From the NCBI RefSeq assembly GCF_965363235.1, contig NC_134840.1, positions 92,206,416 through 92,270,415 on the forward strand: a stretch of 64,000 nt of DNA, written 5' to 3'. The position numbers and the translations under genes were made by a program. Positions 11,297 to 23,477 of the stretch are shown here, piece after piece (the first letter of the stretch is position 1; every line of letters starts with the position of its first letter). Origin of the DNA: Mytilus galloprovincialis. Lineage: Eukaryota > Mollusca > Bivalvia > Mytilida > Mytilidae. Below the pieces are notes generated by a model. The model saw only the letters and a list, made by a program, of their open reading frames with translations, ran no database searches and was not told the origin of the DNA.

Positions 11297-14200
11297 ATGA
11301 CTATGGGGGAAAACAACAAAGCTATGTATGGGAAGATGATCTTAGATGTGGTCATTGGTCCTTTGTTAGAAAGTGTAAGTATTTGAAAAATTCTCAATAT
11401 TTTGGAAATCTTTATGATATGAAAATGATAGTCAGTTTACTGTTAATGTAAATGATATGTCAACCAACAATACGTAACTATATACACAGGGTAACAGGAA
11501 TGTAAAATAAATAGAAGAATATGTGTTATGAGTGCCAATGAGACTACTCTCAATCAAAGTCACAATTTGTAAAAGTAAACCATGATAGTTCAAAGTAGGG
11601 CCTTCAACAGGGAGCCTTGGCTCACATGGAACAGCAAGCTATAAACAACCCCCAAAATGACTAGTGTAAAACTATTCAAACAGGAAAAAAACACTAGTCT
11701 AATCTATATAAAATACAAGAAACAAGAAATACTTATCATGCTTTCATTCAAATTCGAATTAAATGTCCGTGTGAACGAGGCATAAATCTGTATGTGTCTT
11801 AGAATTTAGTTTTTGTGTATTTATTATAGTTAGAAAAGAAAGACAAATCATCAGCACAGACATTACGAGCTTCTTTTTCAAAGGTAAGGATATAAATTGT
11901 AACATGTCTGCTGTCTACTCTGAACAAGATTCAAGATTAAAATTTTATTAACCTCAGACACATCAGTGTACAAGAGGTCAATATACATACATACACAAAT
12001 AATTGAAATATATATACAGTAATTATAATACAATTATGAAAAACATTACATGTACAACAGCAGGAGCTAACACACATTTAACAACCATGTGATTGATTGG
12101 CAAAACCTTCTCCTTAGTCCACTTATCTTTAAATGATCTAACAAGTAATAATTTCTTAACAAAACTCATCAACTATACCAGGCTTATATTTTTGTATGGT
12201 AGAAACCTGTTTCATCTACAAAAGACTCAATGTTCAGTGATGCTTGAATAAAAAAAAGGCCAAAGTTGAAGAACATTTTAGGTGAAAAGTCCAAATTTGC
12301 TAAATATTGGGAAGAAAATCCATCAAACAATTCAAAACAAGTAAATAAAAAAATAACATAAATCTCTTGCATGATTATAGGTTGACACAACAGTGCCTGG
12401 ATTTGTCCATGATTTCTTGAGGGGTATCCTGAAGAAAGCAGACATACACGACCACTTTGATATATGTGAAACACTGCTAAGATTAGGTGATGCACAAGGA
12501 TATGATGGTATGTACATATATAACACATATATATTTAATGGTAGATTCAATCATTTGTGGTAACATCAATTTGAAACGTAATACAACACATAATAGTTAT
12601 AATCAAGGCTCCATGATATTTATAATATGAACTTTTTAAGTTGTATGACAAATTAAGTTGGCTTTCATTTCACAGTTGAAATAAACATAGAAATGTGTTA
12701 GTGTGAAATAAGTACATTGCCAGGTTAAAGTTTGAGTTAAGATAGTTTACAATCTAGTCAATAACACATTTCAAACTTGGTACACATTTTGATGTTATAT
12801 ACTAAATTATGATTGTAACCAATTGCACTCTGAACACAAACTGAAGATATGATTTTGTGAAGTCAGTACATTTTAGGTGAAGTTTTGGGTGAAAGTTGTG
12901 GTCCCATCAATCTACAAGTAAGGGGCCTGTAATTCAGTGGTTGTCGTTTGTTGCTGTGTAAACCTGTAATACATATTTTTTTTCATTATTTTTTTTGTAC
13001 ATTAGTTAGGCCGTTAGTTTTCTCTTTTCAGTTGTTTTACATTTGTGATTTCAAGGCCTTTTATAGCTGACTATGCGGTTTGGCCTTTGCTCATTATTGA
13101 AGGCAATAAGGTGACCTATAGCTGTGTAATTTGGTCTCTTGTGAAGAGTTGTCTCATTGGAAACCATGTCACATTTTTTTTTTCTTTCATAAATCAGTAT
13201 ACTTATTCATACAGGTAAGAACGTTTTAAGTTATATACCCAGTTATGGTTGAACCATGATTTCATAATTCACTAAACAATATGAAAATGTGCTGGTGTGA
13301 AATAAGTACATTCCAAGATTAAAGTTTTTGACCAGACTGTTAGTTTTCAAGGTTCACAGAACATGGGAATGTGATAAGTGTGTAATTGGCATGTGTTCTG
13401 TGGAATTATATTCTTTTTATAAAACACCAGATTTTTAAGTGTCGTTTTAATGTCTTTTATACAGAAATATTAGACAGCGAATTGACAGGTACAAAAGAGT
13501 GTTTTCTGGGAATCCATCTTACAACGTTTGACTAGCACGCATATCAGCACCTGGCTTAATAATCATAAACTTGGAATCCACTAAAACAAATAACTTTCAT
13601 TTCTTCATATACTTTTTTAAACCTACTACAAACATGACAAAGTGGCTTTCACAAGTGCATGTCTGAAAGATACCTTAAACTGATATTTATTAATTCTACT
13701 AGCATTCCACTAGGATATCAAAATTATTGAGACAGCTGTTTTTAGTTTAAATAACACTGAAGATTTAAGAAATGCTTTATTTGTTTTTATTATAAGTGAA
13801 AATGAATTTACCAGTCCTGTTGATTCATTATTATTTTTGGGATACCAATTTTAATGCGTTTGGTGGGTACAGGCAATCCCTGAATTAAAGTGTTGAACGA
13901 GGTGCAAATTTTCTAAAGCTTGCATGCAGACTTTTCCAAAACCACAAAATAAAATATCCAAGAAATTGGTATTTACGTTAATAAATTACTCCACAGTAAA
14001 TAAAATAGTAACTAGATTTAAATGATCCTCTTTAGTTATTATTAAAGACCTTGGATAGATTATACTGTTTAAATATTCTATAAATTACAAGACATATGAG
14101 ATATAAAAATAAAAAAATAAATCTGTAACTTTTTTCCTTTAATTAACTCATTTTTAATCATATCTCATACTGCATGTAGCTGGTTCGTATTGTTTATACT

Positions 14201-17200
14201 AAAAGTCTCTCCTGCCTTTAAAGGTATACTGATTGTGACAACTTTTTCTCCTTCAATATAGAAATGAAATTGTTCCTTTGAAATGTGTTTTAATAACTAA
14301 AACACAATTTGCTTTATTCTGTCATCTTTTGTTGCATTTAAGTGTGTATGATTTTTGTTTAGAGCTAATTTCCTAGTGCTTGTAGAGTAAAACTTAGCTT
14401 AATCTGTTTGTTTACTTTGTATAAATGTCAACCAATCGTAAAAAAGATTGTCATCTTTTTAAACAATATATATAAGTATAGTTAAACCTGTATATATTAC
14501 ATTAAAGTTTGATTGGACATAATCCTGATTATAATTGTACAATTTTCAAACAGCGAGCAAGCCAACCAAAGTCTTACTCTACATGCATTAGGAAATTAGC
14601 TCTTACGGTGATGGGAGTCAGCTATTTTATAAAATTGCTTGATTTCTGATTTTGTTCTGTGAGGAGGATAAATCTGTCGAAAGTTTGTTTTATATTTTTG
14701 TGCTCAAATGTAATATGCCAGCTGTTATATGCTTCTTTTGTTTATTTATCACACTTGAAAATCTCACATAGCCTTGTGGTTGTTATCAAAACATCAATAA
14801 TTTGTACTAATCAAATAAAATTGATTGTAATATTTTACTTCTGATCATGGAAGTATTATATTGACAGGAACTCCAACAAACCGACTTCAAACGTTTATAG
14901 TGCGATGCCGCAAAATCGTTAAGTATCTGTTAATTAATTTGACATCTTTCAATTAGTTGTATCGATGCATGGGTTCAACGACGTTTTCGGGATACTCGTA
15001 ATTACGGAATTTACCGAAGTAACCGGATGTATACATAAATGTCAAGGATATGACATTTAACGACCATGCCAATATTTGGCAGTTGACAATTTATAGTTTT
15101 TAGGTTTTCTATGTTAATAAACTATCAACATTTACAAATATTTCACTAATCAATATGGACATGCACGATTTTGATGATGAAGAATTTGAAAAAATTATCG
15201 GAGAAGAAATTGAAGAGTTTTATTGCTTTTGTAAATCTGAAACATGTTCAATAGAAAAGATGATTCCGTGTGAAGGACCCGACTGCAAAACAAAATTTTT
15301 CCACCCAAAATTTTTTTCATATATGAAATGGATTTGCTAAAATATGTTTAAGGCAGTAAGGTGACCTATAGTTGAAAACTTCTGTTTCATTTGATCTCTG
15401 GTTGAGAGTAGTCTTATTGGCAATCATATCTTCTTATTTTTATATTGAATTATAATAAATGTCTTGTGTAAGGAAACAAATAGTTGTAATCTGCATGTAT
15501 AATTGAGGTTTACTGCTAACAAATCACTTGTTGAATTGTTTACTGAAAGTCCGGTGTCAAATGTTTCATTCATTTCAACAAAAAGAAAATTTTATAAATT
15601 TCCCAAAACAAATCCGTCAGACGCCAGAGCAATCTCGGACGAGGTTGAATTAAAAAAAAAAAAAGAAGGTGTACATGTAATCTGTGTTTTAACTTGATAC
15701 ATACTATATGGAGAGACAATCACGGGCGTATAATTATACACCTCTTAGTGCTTAAAACAATTTCTATAAATATGTTAAGTTACATTTTACGATCGAGAAA
15801 ACTATTAATATTTGTGTTACACTCGATTAAAATTTACAATCTTTAACTTAAAATTTGAGTTATCAGGCGCCATCAGGCACACTAAACGGACATCAAATTA
15901 TTTTCTGCAAACACTCTACTTCAGAGTCATGTAATCTGCATAATCCGATATTTCCCGATTTCCTAGTTCTAGTGATAAAAACATATTAGACAAAACTAAA
16001 AATAATCTTACTTTCTTTCCAAATACAATTATTTTTCTTTTGTCATTCTGTTAAATATGGACCGATTTTTAAGATTGTTTCAGCTGTAGTCTTTAATTAT
16101 TGAATAGAAACAGGTGTCGTTATTCATGTAGCGATTCGCAATTAGCCACGGGAGTTTCCGTGTTTATTTACATTGGTAGGTAGATTAGACCCTCGATAAC
16201 AGATCACGTGATAAGATCAGTTTCTGTAAACTACACACGCGAGGGCGGCATCGCAGATACCCCACAAAGGAGTTATCACATACTTGACATACTGAGTCGG
16301 AACCTTTTATTTTCCTAAAGAAATCAGTGGGGTGCGAATGTGCTAATTTTTTGTTGGAGTTCCTGTCAATATAATACTTCCATGTTCTGATATATATTAA
16401 ATAAAGTGATGACTTTTTCTTGATATAATCTAACTGTTGAGTAGAGACTGTTATATATACATTATAAAAAAAGTCTATTGTTTTGTAATGCCCCCTCCCC
16501 ATATAAAATTTGTTACAAGCTCCTTTGTTGAATCAAACACAAGCTCTGTTATAAGAAAAAAAATATTTTTGACTGCAGGAAATGATAAATCCTTACTTCC
16601 ATCTATTGGGTTCTTATATAAAAAACTGAAATGGTTAGATTTCCGAATTTATGGCTGGCTTTACTAAAGAACAATTGTCTTAATATGCAAATTTGCTTTG
16701 GTAATTGATGACCTATTATTATTACCATAAACAGAACATGTACTATGCATTATGGGAAAACAAAAAGATAATATGGCCTTGGTATATTCAGTTATTTTTT
16801 TCATGTATTTCTTTGTATATTAAAACATTGTTTTTGTACTCTTTATCTTTATAGCATCCAAAACCACACCAAGTGGAGCTGCTATGCATCCATCCAGTAA
16901 AGGTGAGAATATGAAAATAAGAAGATGTGGTATGAAATCCAATGAGAAAACTCTCAACCAGAGACCATTGACATAAAAATTAACAACTATTAGTCAGTGT
17001 ATGCAGTGTATCCCAAACTCTGTCTGAACGACAAAATATCAGACAAAAATTCATTCGGTCATATAGAATTTTTAGGATTTTTTGGTTGAACATATAGTAG
17101 AAAAGTTCAAATTTGTTTTTCGGTCAGACAAACCCTAAAACAGTTTGGCACAAACTGGTGTATGGTGAGCAAAACCATACAATATATTAAGCATGTTAAC

Positions 17201-20200
17201 TCTGTTTCTATATGTATTTACGAACAACAGAAGTTTATTGATCAGTTTGTTGTTAAGTAAATATTAAAAAACACTTTTAAGTTGTTTCGCCATTATGTAA
17301 AATGATACAGAATTCTTCATTATGTACTAGACAGTCTCTGTTACTGGATGATCTAGGTGGTAGATATCAATTAAAAGACTTTATCAGCCTATTAAAATTA
17401 AATCAAGAATATAATGAAAAGTTAGAAACTATTATGAGGTTAGTGCCAATATTAGTGAGAGATTTGTTTGTGGTAAAGTTATTCATATTGTATAATGCAA
17501 AGAACTTTTTTTTTTCAGAATTAAGATTGCTCAGACCTGAACCATCATTCCAAGAATTAAACAGATGTGCCACAAACCTTAAAACCATATTAAGTCGCAT
17601 TCCAATACAAATTGATGACCGAAAACAATTCCTAGAAACCATTAAGTAAGTCTTAGTGATAAAAAAATATTTTGAAGCTTGATCGTCTAATTAAAGAATG
17701 ATATGGGAGATAATTCAATTTGTCTCAAGGAGAACTTTGAAAAAAAGATTGCATAGCCAGGACTGATTGGTGACAGTGTTTTTATACTGCCCGGTAAAAC
17801 CTGATTGGTGACAGTGTTTTTATATTGCCCGGTAAAACTATATCAAATTAAATTCACTGAAAAAGACTCTTATAAAAATATCATGTAGAACTCTGTATGG
17901 AAAATAACTCCTTGATAAAAAATCTATTTAGTCTTTGTCTTCTGCAGAACTCCAATTTAGAGATTTGTTTACTTTGTATACCTCAAGCTATTTCATTCCA
18001 ATACACAGAACTCATTATTGTTCTTTTTTTTAAAGAACAAGGAAGAAAATTCTCTAAAAAGTGTTCTGTCTTTAAAAAAGATGTTTATCAATGACAGTTT
18101 ATAAAGATAAAGAATAAAGATGGTTATAAAGATGAGACATCTTAAATACTTTGATTTCTCTTCAAGATTATTATTTTGAAATGAAAAAAAAATAAAAATT
18201 GTACATATAATCTTACAATACTGTAAATTTCTTTTATGTTTTATTTTCCCAGAGAAATTGCTGGTTCCATAAAACATTTATTAGATGCCTTCAACAAAGT
18301 AATAGCTGAGATACCTGGTGGTGAGAGTGGAAGTAAACAGGTATAGTTTAACATAAAATTATTTGTCTTCTCAAAACATCTGGGGTTAAAGTCATAAAAC
18401 TTTGTTCAGTGCTCAAAGCACAAAAATCATGCTAGAAACATGAAATCTAGCATTTTGCTTGGTTGTTTTTGGAGTATGAGTACAAAAAACTGACTCGAAA
18501 GTTTAATGACTTCAAGGCCAGAGATGTAATGTTGAGCGACTCCATCTATGGTATCAGCAGTCCATATTATCATAAAAACTAATGAACTTATTTCTGACAA
18601 ATTTACATGTATTTTGTGTCATGTCTAGCAAAATGTAGTCACATTATCTAGGGAATAATGGGGCCTCGGTGGCCGAGTGGTCTAAGTAGTTACTTCTGTA
18701 ATCACTAGCCAGTCAACCCTGAGGTTGTGAGTTCAAACCCTGCTGGTGCGGGTGCACTCAACTCTAATCATAATTGACTAGGATTGTCAGTTTTTCTATC
18801 GAAGGTTGGTTGTTTTCTCTGGGCACTCCGGCTTCCTTCACCAATAAAAATTGGCTGCTAGGAAATAGCCTAAATGTGGAGCTTTAAAGTGGCTTTAAAA
18901 CACCAAAAATCATAATCAAATCTAGGGCATAATAAATAGTTTTATCAGAAGCATCAAAACAAAACCATGTAATATAATACCACATAAGATAACATCATAC
19001 ATGTATATAATCCAATTCTCTAAAAACATGTATTATATCAATCTGTTAAATTTACGTAAATGAACTGATTTTATTCAAATTCACTTATATTTTGTGTCAT
19101 GATTAGCATATAATACTAGTTTGTAAATAAAGAGACAGGTGTAATGGCATCAAAATGCAGAATTTTATTTTGGTCAATTGTTGTTCATTTAATTTCCAGT
19201 GGCAAATATTTGTATTAAACTAGAATAAAGAATTAACATGGCAGGTTCTGCATGGTTGAGAAAATTGGACGTCATTGTTATACAGACCGTGCGAGGGATG
19301 TAAATTCAGTCAAGGTTGCTAAACATTTCCATCATCATCAGCCATTGTAATATAGATATACGAAGATGTGGTATGAGTTCCAATGAGACAACTCTCCATC
19401 CAAATAACAATTTATAAAAGTAAACTATTAAAGGTCAATGAACATCCTTCAACACGGAGCCTTGGCTAACACTGAACAACAAGCTATAAAGGGCCCCAAA
19501 ATTACTAGTGTATAACCATTCAAACAGGAAAACCAACAGTCTAAACTATATAAAAAACAAGAAACGTGAAACACGTATAAATTACATAAACAACTACTGT
19601 ACATCAGATTCCTGACTTAAAACAGGTGCAAATAATACCCATAATATCCCTGACTCTCACATGCCCTTGATTTGGCGATACAACAAATCTTTTTCTGCTG
19701 CCAAAATCTGTGCTCAAGGATTTAAAATATTTGAAATTATAAAAGATATGATTGAAGTATCAAATGTACAGGAACTTTTGTTTATTATCTATAATTTACT
19801 TTCTGTTTTTAGATTTTAGAAGATAGGAAAAAAGAATTTGTAAGATATTCTAAGAAGTTCAGCAATATGCTAAAAGCCTTCTTCAGAGATGGCAGCCAGT
19901 AAGTTACATAGATAACATATATATATAAAATAATGAAATGTGGTATCAATGCCAATGAGATAACTATCCACCAGAGACAAGGACAAGGATATCAACAACT
20001 GTAGATCACAGTTGACTTTTAACATTTTCTTTTGCTTCTTTTTTCTTAGTTTCAGTTATATGTTTTGTTATACATTTTTAAATATTTCTTACAAAGCTTG
20101 TAGTTATTAAAAGTTACATTTAATTTGAATTGAATTTGAATCAAATGTAAATCGAATTCGCTAATCGCGTTCACCCACTCTTCCTTTTTAATTTGGATTG

Positions 20201-21682
20201 ATTTGAATTGGCTAATTTGCATAAACCAATTCGCATTAGAAATCTGTTTTTGTTGATACGAATTCAAAGTTAAAGTTGTTCGAACAGTAAAGCAAATTTA
20301 ATCGCATTGCAATTAGAATTAATGTTTGGACGTCAAATGTTTTCAATGTGGATTAAACTAATTCAAATTAGTTAATGGAATTATGTGTGAACGCAGCATA
20401 AGTAAAAATCAGAAAAGAGAGTACATTTTTTTCTCTTAAATATGTAGGAAGAAGAATTAAATCTAGTTATTATTTTTATGTTGCCTTCAACATCTGATAA
20501 GCTACCAGGACTAAGCAACAATCTACGAGAAGCAAAACAAATCATACCAGTTAATTTAATATTTAAGGAATAATTGTAATATTTTTTTCTGTCTATGAAG
20601 AAATAACATAAAAATGTGATGCACACATACATGTGATGGACTGTAAAACTCAGATCATGAGATTGGGAAATTTTGGTCTGGAGATAAGGACATTTATTGC
20701 CATAAATGTTGTCGTAAATGTAACCATGTGATGATTAAAATTGTCTTTTGAAGTGTTTTTTTCTTCAACTTTGAATCCAAATGTAATATGTTTATAGTAC
20801 CTTTGTACTATAAAATATTCTTTTTCTTTATTCAATCTAATATCCTTTTATTAGAGAACATTCTTGAATATCATGTCTTTTATATACTTTGATTCTCATT
20901 ATTCGATTTAACAATTGCTGCAAAATGAACAATTATTTTTTTTGTCTGTAGCAATTTTATACGACCACAAAATTTTTTTTGCGTCGTATAATGGTATCAT
21001 GTTGTTGTCGTCGTCTGCATCGTCCCAAGACGCCTTTAGTTTCGGGACAATAACTTTTGTTTTAGTGAATGGATCTCTATAAATTTTTACCAGAAGGTTT
21101 AATACCACTAAAGGAAGGTTGGGATTGATTTTAGGGGTTATGGTCCTAATAGTTTAGGAATAAGGGGCCAAAAAGGGGGGCCAAAATAAGCATTTTTGTA
21201 GTTTTCAAACAATAACTTGTGTTTAAGTGTAGGTTATTTTAAAGTGTGCACCACAATTCAATACTTAAAATAGACAGAAAAAATATTATAGTCATTCCTT
21301 ATAATTTAATTCTAATATCCATTTTAAGCCGGAATAAATCATGAAAAAGCATTGATGAGGTCTTGGTCACATGATAAAATTATGTCTATGAGCTGAGAAC
21401 CATTACACTGTTGGCCAATCAGAAGACGTGTTACATCCAAAATTGAATTATTAGTAAATATTTTTTATCAAACTTTGAATGAAGTAAAAATAATTATTTT
21501 GTGTTCTAATAATTCCAGAGATAATTTAGCTGTGTACAGAACTTTACATATTATATTGATAAATTATATATTCAAATTTTCTCTCTTGCAGAAGACAGAA
21601 TGTGTTTCTAAGTGCTAATTTCTTGATCTACCAGACGAATGTCATTTTAAGAACTGTGAAACAAGAAACAGAGAGAGAATGA
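11297..21682 (+). CDS. PDCD10: PDCD10/CCM3 copy 1 (programmed cell death 10)
   Basis: Coding exons: 11297-11374, 11830-11883, 12381-12507, 16855-16902, 17519-17645, 18253-18340, 19813-19898, 21592-21682; all introns are GT-AG and phases agree, giving 232 aa. The N-terminal helices (LEKKDKSSAQTLRASFSK) correspond to the dimerisation/GCKIII-kinase-binding region. Residues ~103-232 are the FAT-homology bundle, including RPEPSFQELN, KKEFVRYSKKFSNMLKAFF and NVFLSANFLIYQTNVILRT, very close to vertebrate PDCD10. The family is a cytoplasmic adaptor linking STK24/25/26 kinases, CCM2 and STRIPAK. The 48-nt fourth exon (ASKTTPSGAAMHPSSK) lies between the two domains and is missing from copy 2 and from human PDCD10 as I recall it; it is phase 1-1, so it can be skipped. 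A 5' UTR exon must precede 11266. Confidence 0.94.
11514..11765 (+). repeat. dispersed repeat family B in intron 1
   Basis: Carries the GAGTGCCAATGAGAC core, then CCTTCAACAGGGAGCCTTGG and GACTAGTGTAAAAC. The same order of blocks recurs at 19350-19640 and 35726-36005, with fragments at 16912-17010, 19918-20010, 31618-31765 and 63318-63410. Non-coding, abundant in mussels. Confidence 0.75.
12175..12345 (-). repeat. hammerhead-repeat family, decayed reverse copy
   Basis: On the minus strand the ribozyme-bearing family found at 54385-54600 can be followed here (GAGTCTTTTGTAGATGAAAC), but box I is interrupted and the cleavage-site side is altered, so self-cleavage is not expected. It lies in PDCD10 copy 1 intron 2, just upstream of exon 3. 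Confidence 0.6.
12925..13195 (-). repeat. dispersed repeat family B-related, reverse copy
   Basis: Contains TATAGCTGACTATGCGGT, AAGGTGACCTATAG and GTTGTCTCATTGGAAACCA, the reverse-strand start of the same group that gives 26375-26520 and 15350-15445. It lies in intron 3, between two related segments (around 12640-12900 and 13200-13400) that both contain GTGTGAAATAAGTACATT. Confidence 0.65.
13815..13997. mobile_element. MITE with GTGGATTCATT-type ends, diverged
   Basis: Left end CTGTTGATTCATTATT and right end ACTCCACAGTA are imperfect inverted copies. The interior GATACCAATTTTAATGCG matches the same family at 30050-30627. Inserted in PDCD10 copy 1 intron 3. Confidence 0.6.
14362..14602. mobile_element. 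241-bp MITE, TTA target duplication (PIF/Harbinger-like)
   Basis: The left end starts GAGCTAATTTCCTAGTGC and the right end finishes GCATTAGGAAATTAGCTC. They form an imperfect terminal inverted repeat of about 36 bp flanked on both sides by TTA. A 3-bp TWA duplication is characteristic of PIF/Harbinger, so that superfamily is inferred. No coding capacity. Confidence 0.75.
14846..16384. mobile_element. 1.54-kb DNA transposon with perfect 35-bp inverted ends
   Basis: The 35-bp end at 14846-14880 (starting CATGGAAGTATTATATTGAC) is repeated without mismatch in reverse complement at 16350-16384. The flanks read TTCTGAT on both sides, a 7-bp target duplication. The interior holds an ORF with a PHD-finger-like start (15155-15340), a second protein-like ORF (15503-15697) and a family B fragment at 15350-15445. 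No transposase domain was recognised, so it is probably non-autonomous. The CA...TG ends and 7-bp duplication are compatible with P-like elements, but that is a guess. The perfect ends suggest recent movement. It sits in PDCD10 copy 1 intron 3. Confidence 0.85.
15155..15340 (+). CDS. short ORF with a truncated PHD-finger-like segment
   Basis: 61 aa starting MDMHDFDDEEFEKIIGEE. An acidic lead is followed by FYCFCKSETCSIEKMIPCEG and PDCKTKFFHPKFF. The C-x-C, C-x4-C and His spacing follow the first half of a PHD finger (a ...MI.C....C...FFH pattern), but the later Cys residues are missing because the frame ends. It lies wholly inside the 14846-16384 transposon, so it is either a piece of that element's own protein or a captured host exon. 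Confidence 0.4.
   Translation: MDMHDFDDEEFEKIIGEEIEEFYCFCKSETCSIEKMIPCEGPDCKTKFFHPKFFSYMKWIC
17763..17838. repeat. 38-bp tandem duplication in intron 5
   Basis: Two nearly identical 38-bp copies (17763-17800, 17801-17838) starting CTGATTGGTGACAGTG and ending GCCCGGTAAAAC, with one difference. A simple local duplication. Confidence 0.85.
18661..18925 (+). mobile_element. tRNA-derived SINE in intron 6
   Basis: Opens with a tRNA-like head: A box TGGCCGAGTGG (18670-18680) and B box GAGTTCAAACC (18729-18739), inside a Leu/Ser-like leader GGCCTCGGTGGCCGAGTGG. The body contains CTGGGCACTCCGGCTTCC and the end is an A/T-rich tail (AAATCATAATCAAATC). The head lacks a foldable acceptor stem and is followed by ~160 bp of body, so it is a SINE and not a tRNA gene. 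Similar tRNA SINEs are widespread in molluscs; the family name is not assigned. Confidence 0.85.
19350..19640 (+). repeat. dispersed repeat family B, near-full copy in intron 6
   Basis: Includes GATGTGGTATGAGTTCCAAT, CAACACGGAGCCTTGGCTAA, ATTACTAGTGTATAACCATT and a TGTACATCAGATT end. A second short family B piece lies at 19918-20010 right after exon 7. Confidence 0.75.
20040..20400. repeat. AATT-rich quasi-periodic repeat in intron 7
   Basis: Dense AATT words (GAATTGAATTTGAATC, AATTCGCTAATCGCG, AACTAATTCAAATTAG) ending in GTGTGAACGCAGCATAA. The same terminal phrase occurs at 11745-11795 (GTGTGAACGAGGCATAA), which identifies a dispersed family. Non-coding. Confidence 0.55.
20940..21175 (+). 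repeat. dispersed repeat family E
   Basis: Begins with TACGACCACAAAATTTTTTT and contains GTCGTATAATGGTATCATG, GGATCTCTATAAATTTT and GGAATAAGGGGCC. The same blocks occur at 51300-51660. It lies in the last intron of PDCD10 copy 1. Confidence 0.65.
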
Positions 21683-21928
21683 ATCTCGAACCAAACATGC
21701 ATCAGCTAGATGTCTGTTGTATAAACATTTAGTTTGATTTATTTTAGCAAACCTTTCTTTCATTTTTATGAGGGAATTATTTGATAGTAGGCTACATACA
21801 TATGTAAACCTGGAAAATGTTTGTAGCTGTTTTATTTTTACTCATTTTCATACCAAAACAGATTAAATTATTAAAATTTAAACATATTTGATGTATTTCA
21901 CATGTATAAATGTGGAAAAGTTGACAAA

Positions 21929-21934
21929 AATAAA
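21929..21934 (+). terminator. poly(A) signal of PDCD10 copy 1
   Basis: AATAAA 247 nt past the stop codon, followed by a T/G-rich stretch (TTTTATGTGATG). Repeat sequence starts at about 21985, consistent with the transcript ending before it. Confidence 0.6.
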
Positions 21935-21984
21935 TTTTATGTGATGACTATTATTTATTCAACATATTCAAAAGTGTGTTTACA

Positions 21985-22375
21985 ATAGACCACTTTCGAG
22001 ATCAACTTTCACTGTGAAAAATTCGTCAATTATATGCGCCTTTATGACGTCATTTACCAGATAGAGGGAATCGCCTGTATCCTGCACTATTACCGTTCAT
22101 CAAGCGTCTTAGTGATCGTCATTATGCAGGATAAACTAGAAAAAAAGTTTGTTTTGTAAGAACTTAATCACAATCCCCTTATGACAGCAGTGCTGATTGT
22201 CAATTATGAGAATCTAATTTGCCAAATAATTTGTGCAATATAGCAATGTAGTTTTCCAACCACTCCCTCAACATTGGAAAGGAAGTGATGATGCCCCTAA
22301 ACACGCCAATGATGTTCACTTAAACCAGAGCTTTTGACAGAAATGCATTGAACTCGGAAGTTGTCTATTAGAATG
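21985..22375. mobile_element. MITE family C, copy downstream of PDCD10 copy 1
   Basis: Left end AATAGACCACTTTCGAG and right end CTCGGAAGTTGTCTATT are inverted copies of each other. The interior (CAGGATAAACTAGAAA, ATGACAGCAGTGC, TGTCAATTATGAGAATC) is shared with 38578-38885. Non-coding. Confidence 0.75.
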
Positions 22376-22419
22376 TGTCATTTATTGAAATTTTTTCTTG
22401 CAAGAATAAAATATTTTTA

Positions 22420-22790
22420 AAACTAGATGTGTCAAAGCGACACGAATGGCCCCGTCTCAAAAAGTTGAAACATCTGCAATTTCAATAATGTTTTGTGGAC
22501 ACAAACATGTTGATAGTCTCACATATCAAAAATCAGCTAAAAAGCTGGAGGCGTATAGAAAAAGGTCCATATAACTGTGATTTTCAACAATTTATCGACA
22601 TATCTTGGTTAACTCACATGCCAAAAATCAGATCAATATCTGAAGGCGTTTAGATAAAAACTCTGTATAATGGTTTGTTGTGGAAAGACGGAATTACAGA
22701 TTTTCAGAATTACCGAATTACGGACAAGGTTAAAACTATATGGCACCGACAACTTTGTTGCGTGGCCATAAAAATTGGACCTATCAGCCC
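22420..22790 (+). repeat. dispersed non-coding repeat (GACACGAATGGCCCCGTCTC type)
   Basis: Starts AACTAGATGTGTCAAAGCGA and ends TGTTGCGTGGCCATAAAAAT. It has an internal near-duplication (ATCAAAAATCAGCTAAA and GCCAAAAATCAGATCAAT, each followed by a GGCGT word). It resembles repeats that I recall as common in bivalve genomes, but no second copy was identified here. Confidence 0.45.
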
Positions 22791-23477
22791 TACTGCTTTT
22801 AGCATTTTATTTACTGGGAAAGAAGATACTTGAACTTTTTTTAAATATATTTACCAATTTTGTTGTTCAGGTAAGAATCTAGTACATGTACTTGATTAAT
22901 TAAGGACATTTTTTTTTGGTGGGGGGGATTAAACACCACCCGGTTTCAGGGTCAAATAATACTATTGTTATCAGCTTCCTAATTGTAAAATAGTGGATAA
23001 ATGTTTGGCTTAACAATGTATGACAAGTGGTTTATTTCACAATAGACACAGATAGATTTTAAATTAGAAATGAATACAACAATATTTTTTGTGGTTTATC
23101 TTCCTTGACCAAAAAAATATAGGTATTGCATGATAGAAATACACTAAGTGGATTTAGACTTTTTAGATATGAGGCCAAGTGAAATGAAAATCATACTTTT
23201 AGTTGCCTCATGAAATAAATTTAAGGTTATAGATTAGAAACTAAGATCTTGTTTTATTTTATTCAATATCCAAAAATAAGGACTTCATTGTTGTCTGAAC
23301 TATGCATATTAAAAATATTAACCTAAAAGAAAATTTTGCATAAGGGGGATAAGAATAAGTTTAGCTAGGGGTAGGTAGTGGTAGATTCAGGGGGGATGGT
23401 TCTAGGGGTTGGAATTCCCCATTTTTATCCTGGGTTGACACCTCCCCCTTTATCCTAGGTTGGGACACCCCCCTTTT

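Noticed and set aside
17302-17518. In-frame 5' extension of PDCD10 copy 1 exon 5
   Set aside because: The frame is open through the intron end, but the acceptor at 17518 is strong, and the extension does not resemble PDCD10 and is absent from copy 2.
18661-18740. tRNA-Leu/Ser gene
   Set aside because: The tRNA-like head is followed by a SINE body and an A/T-rich tail, and the acceptor stem does not close.
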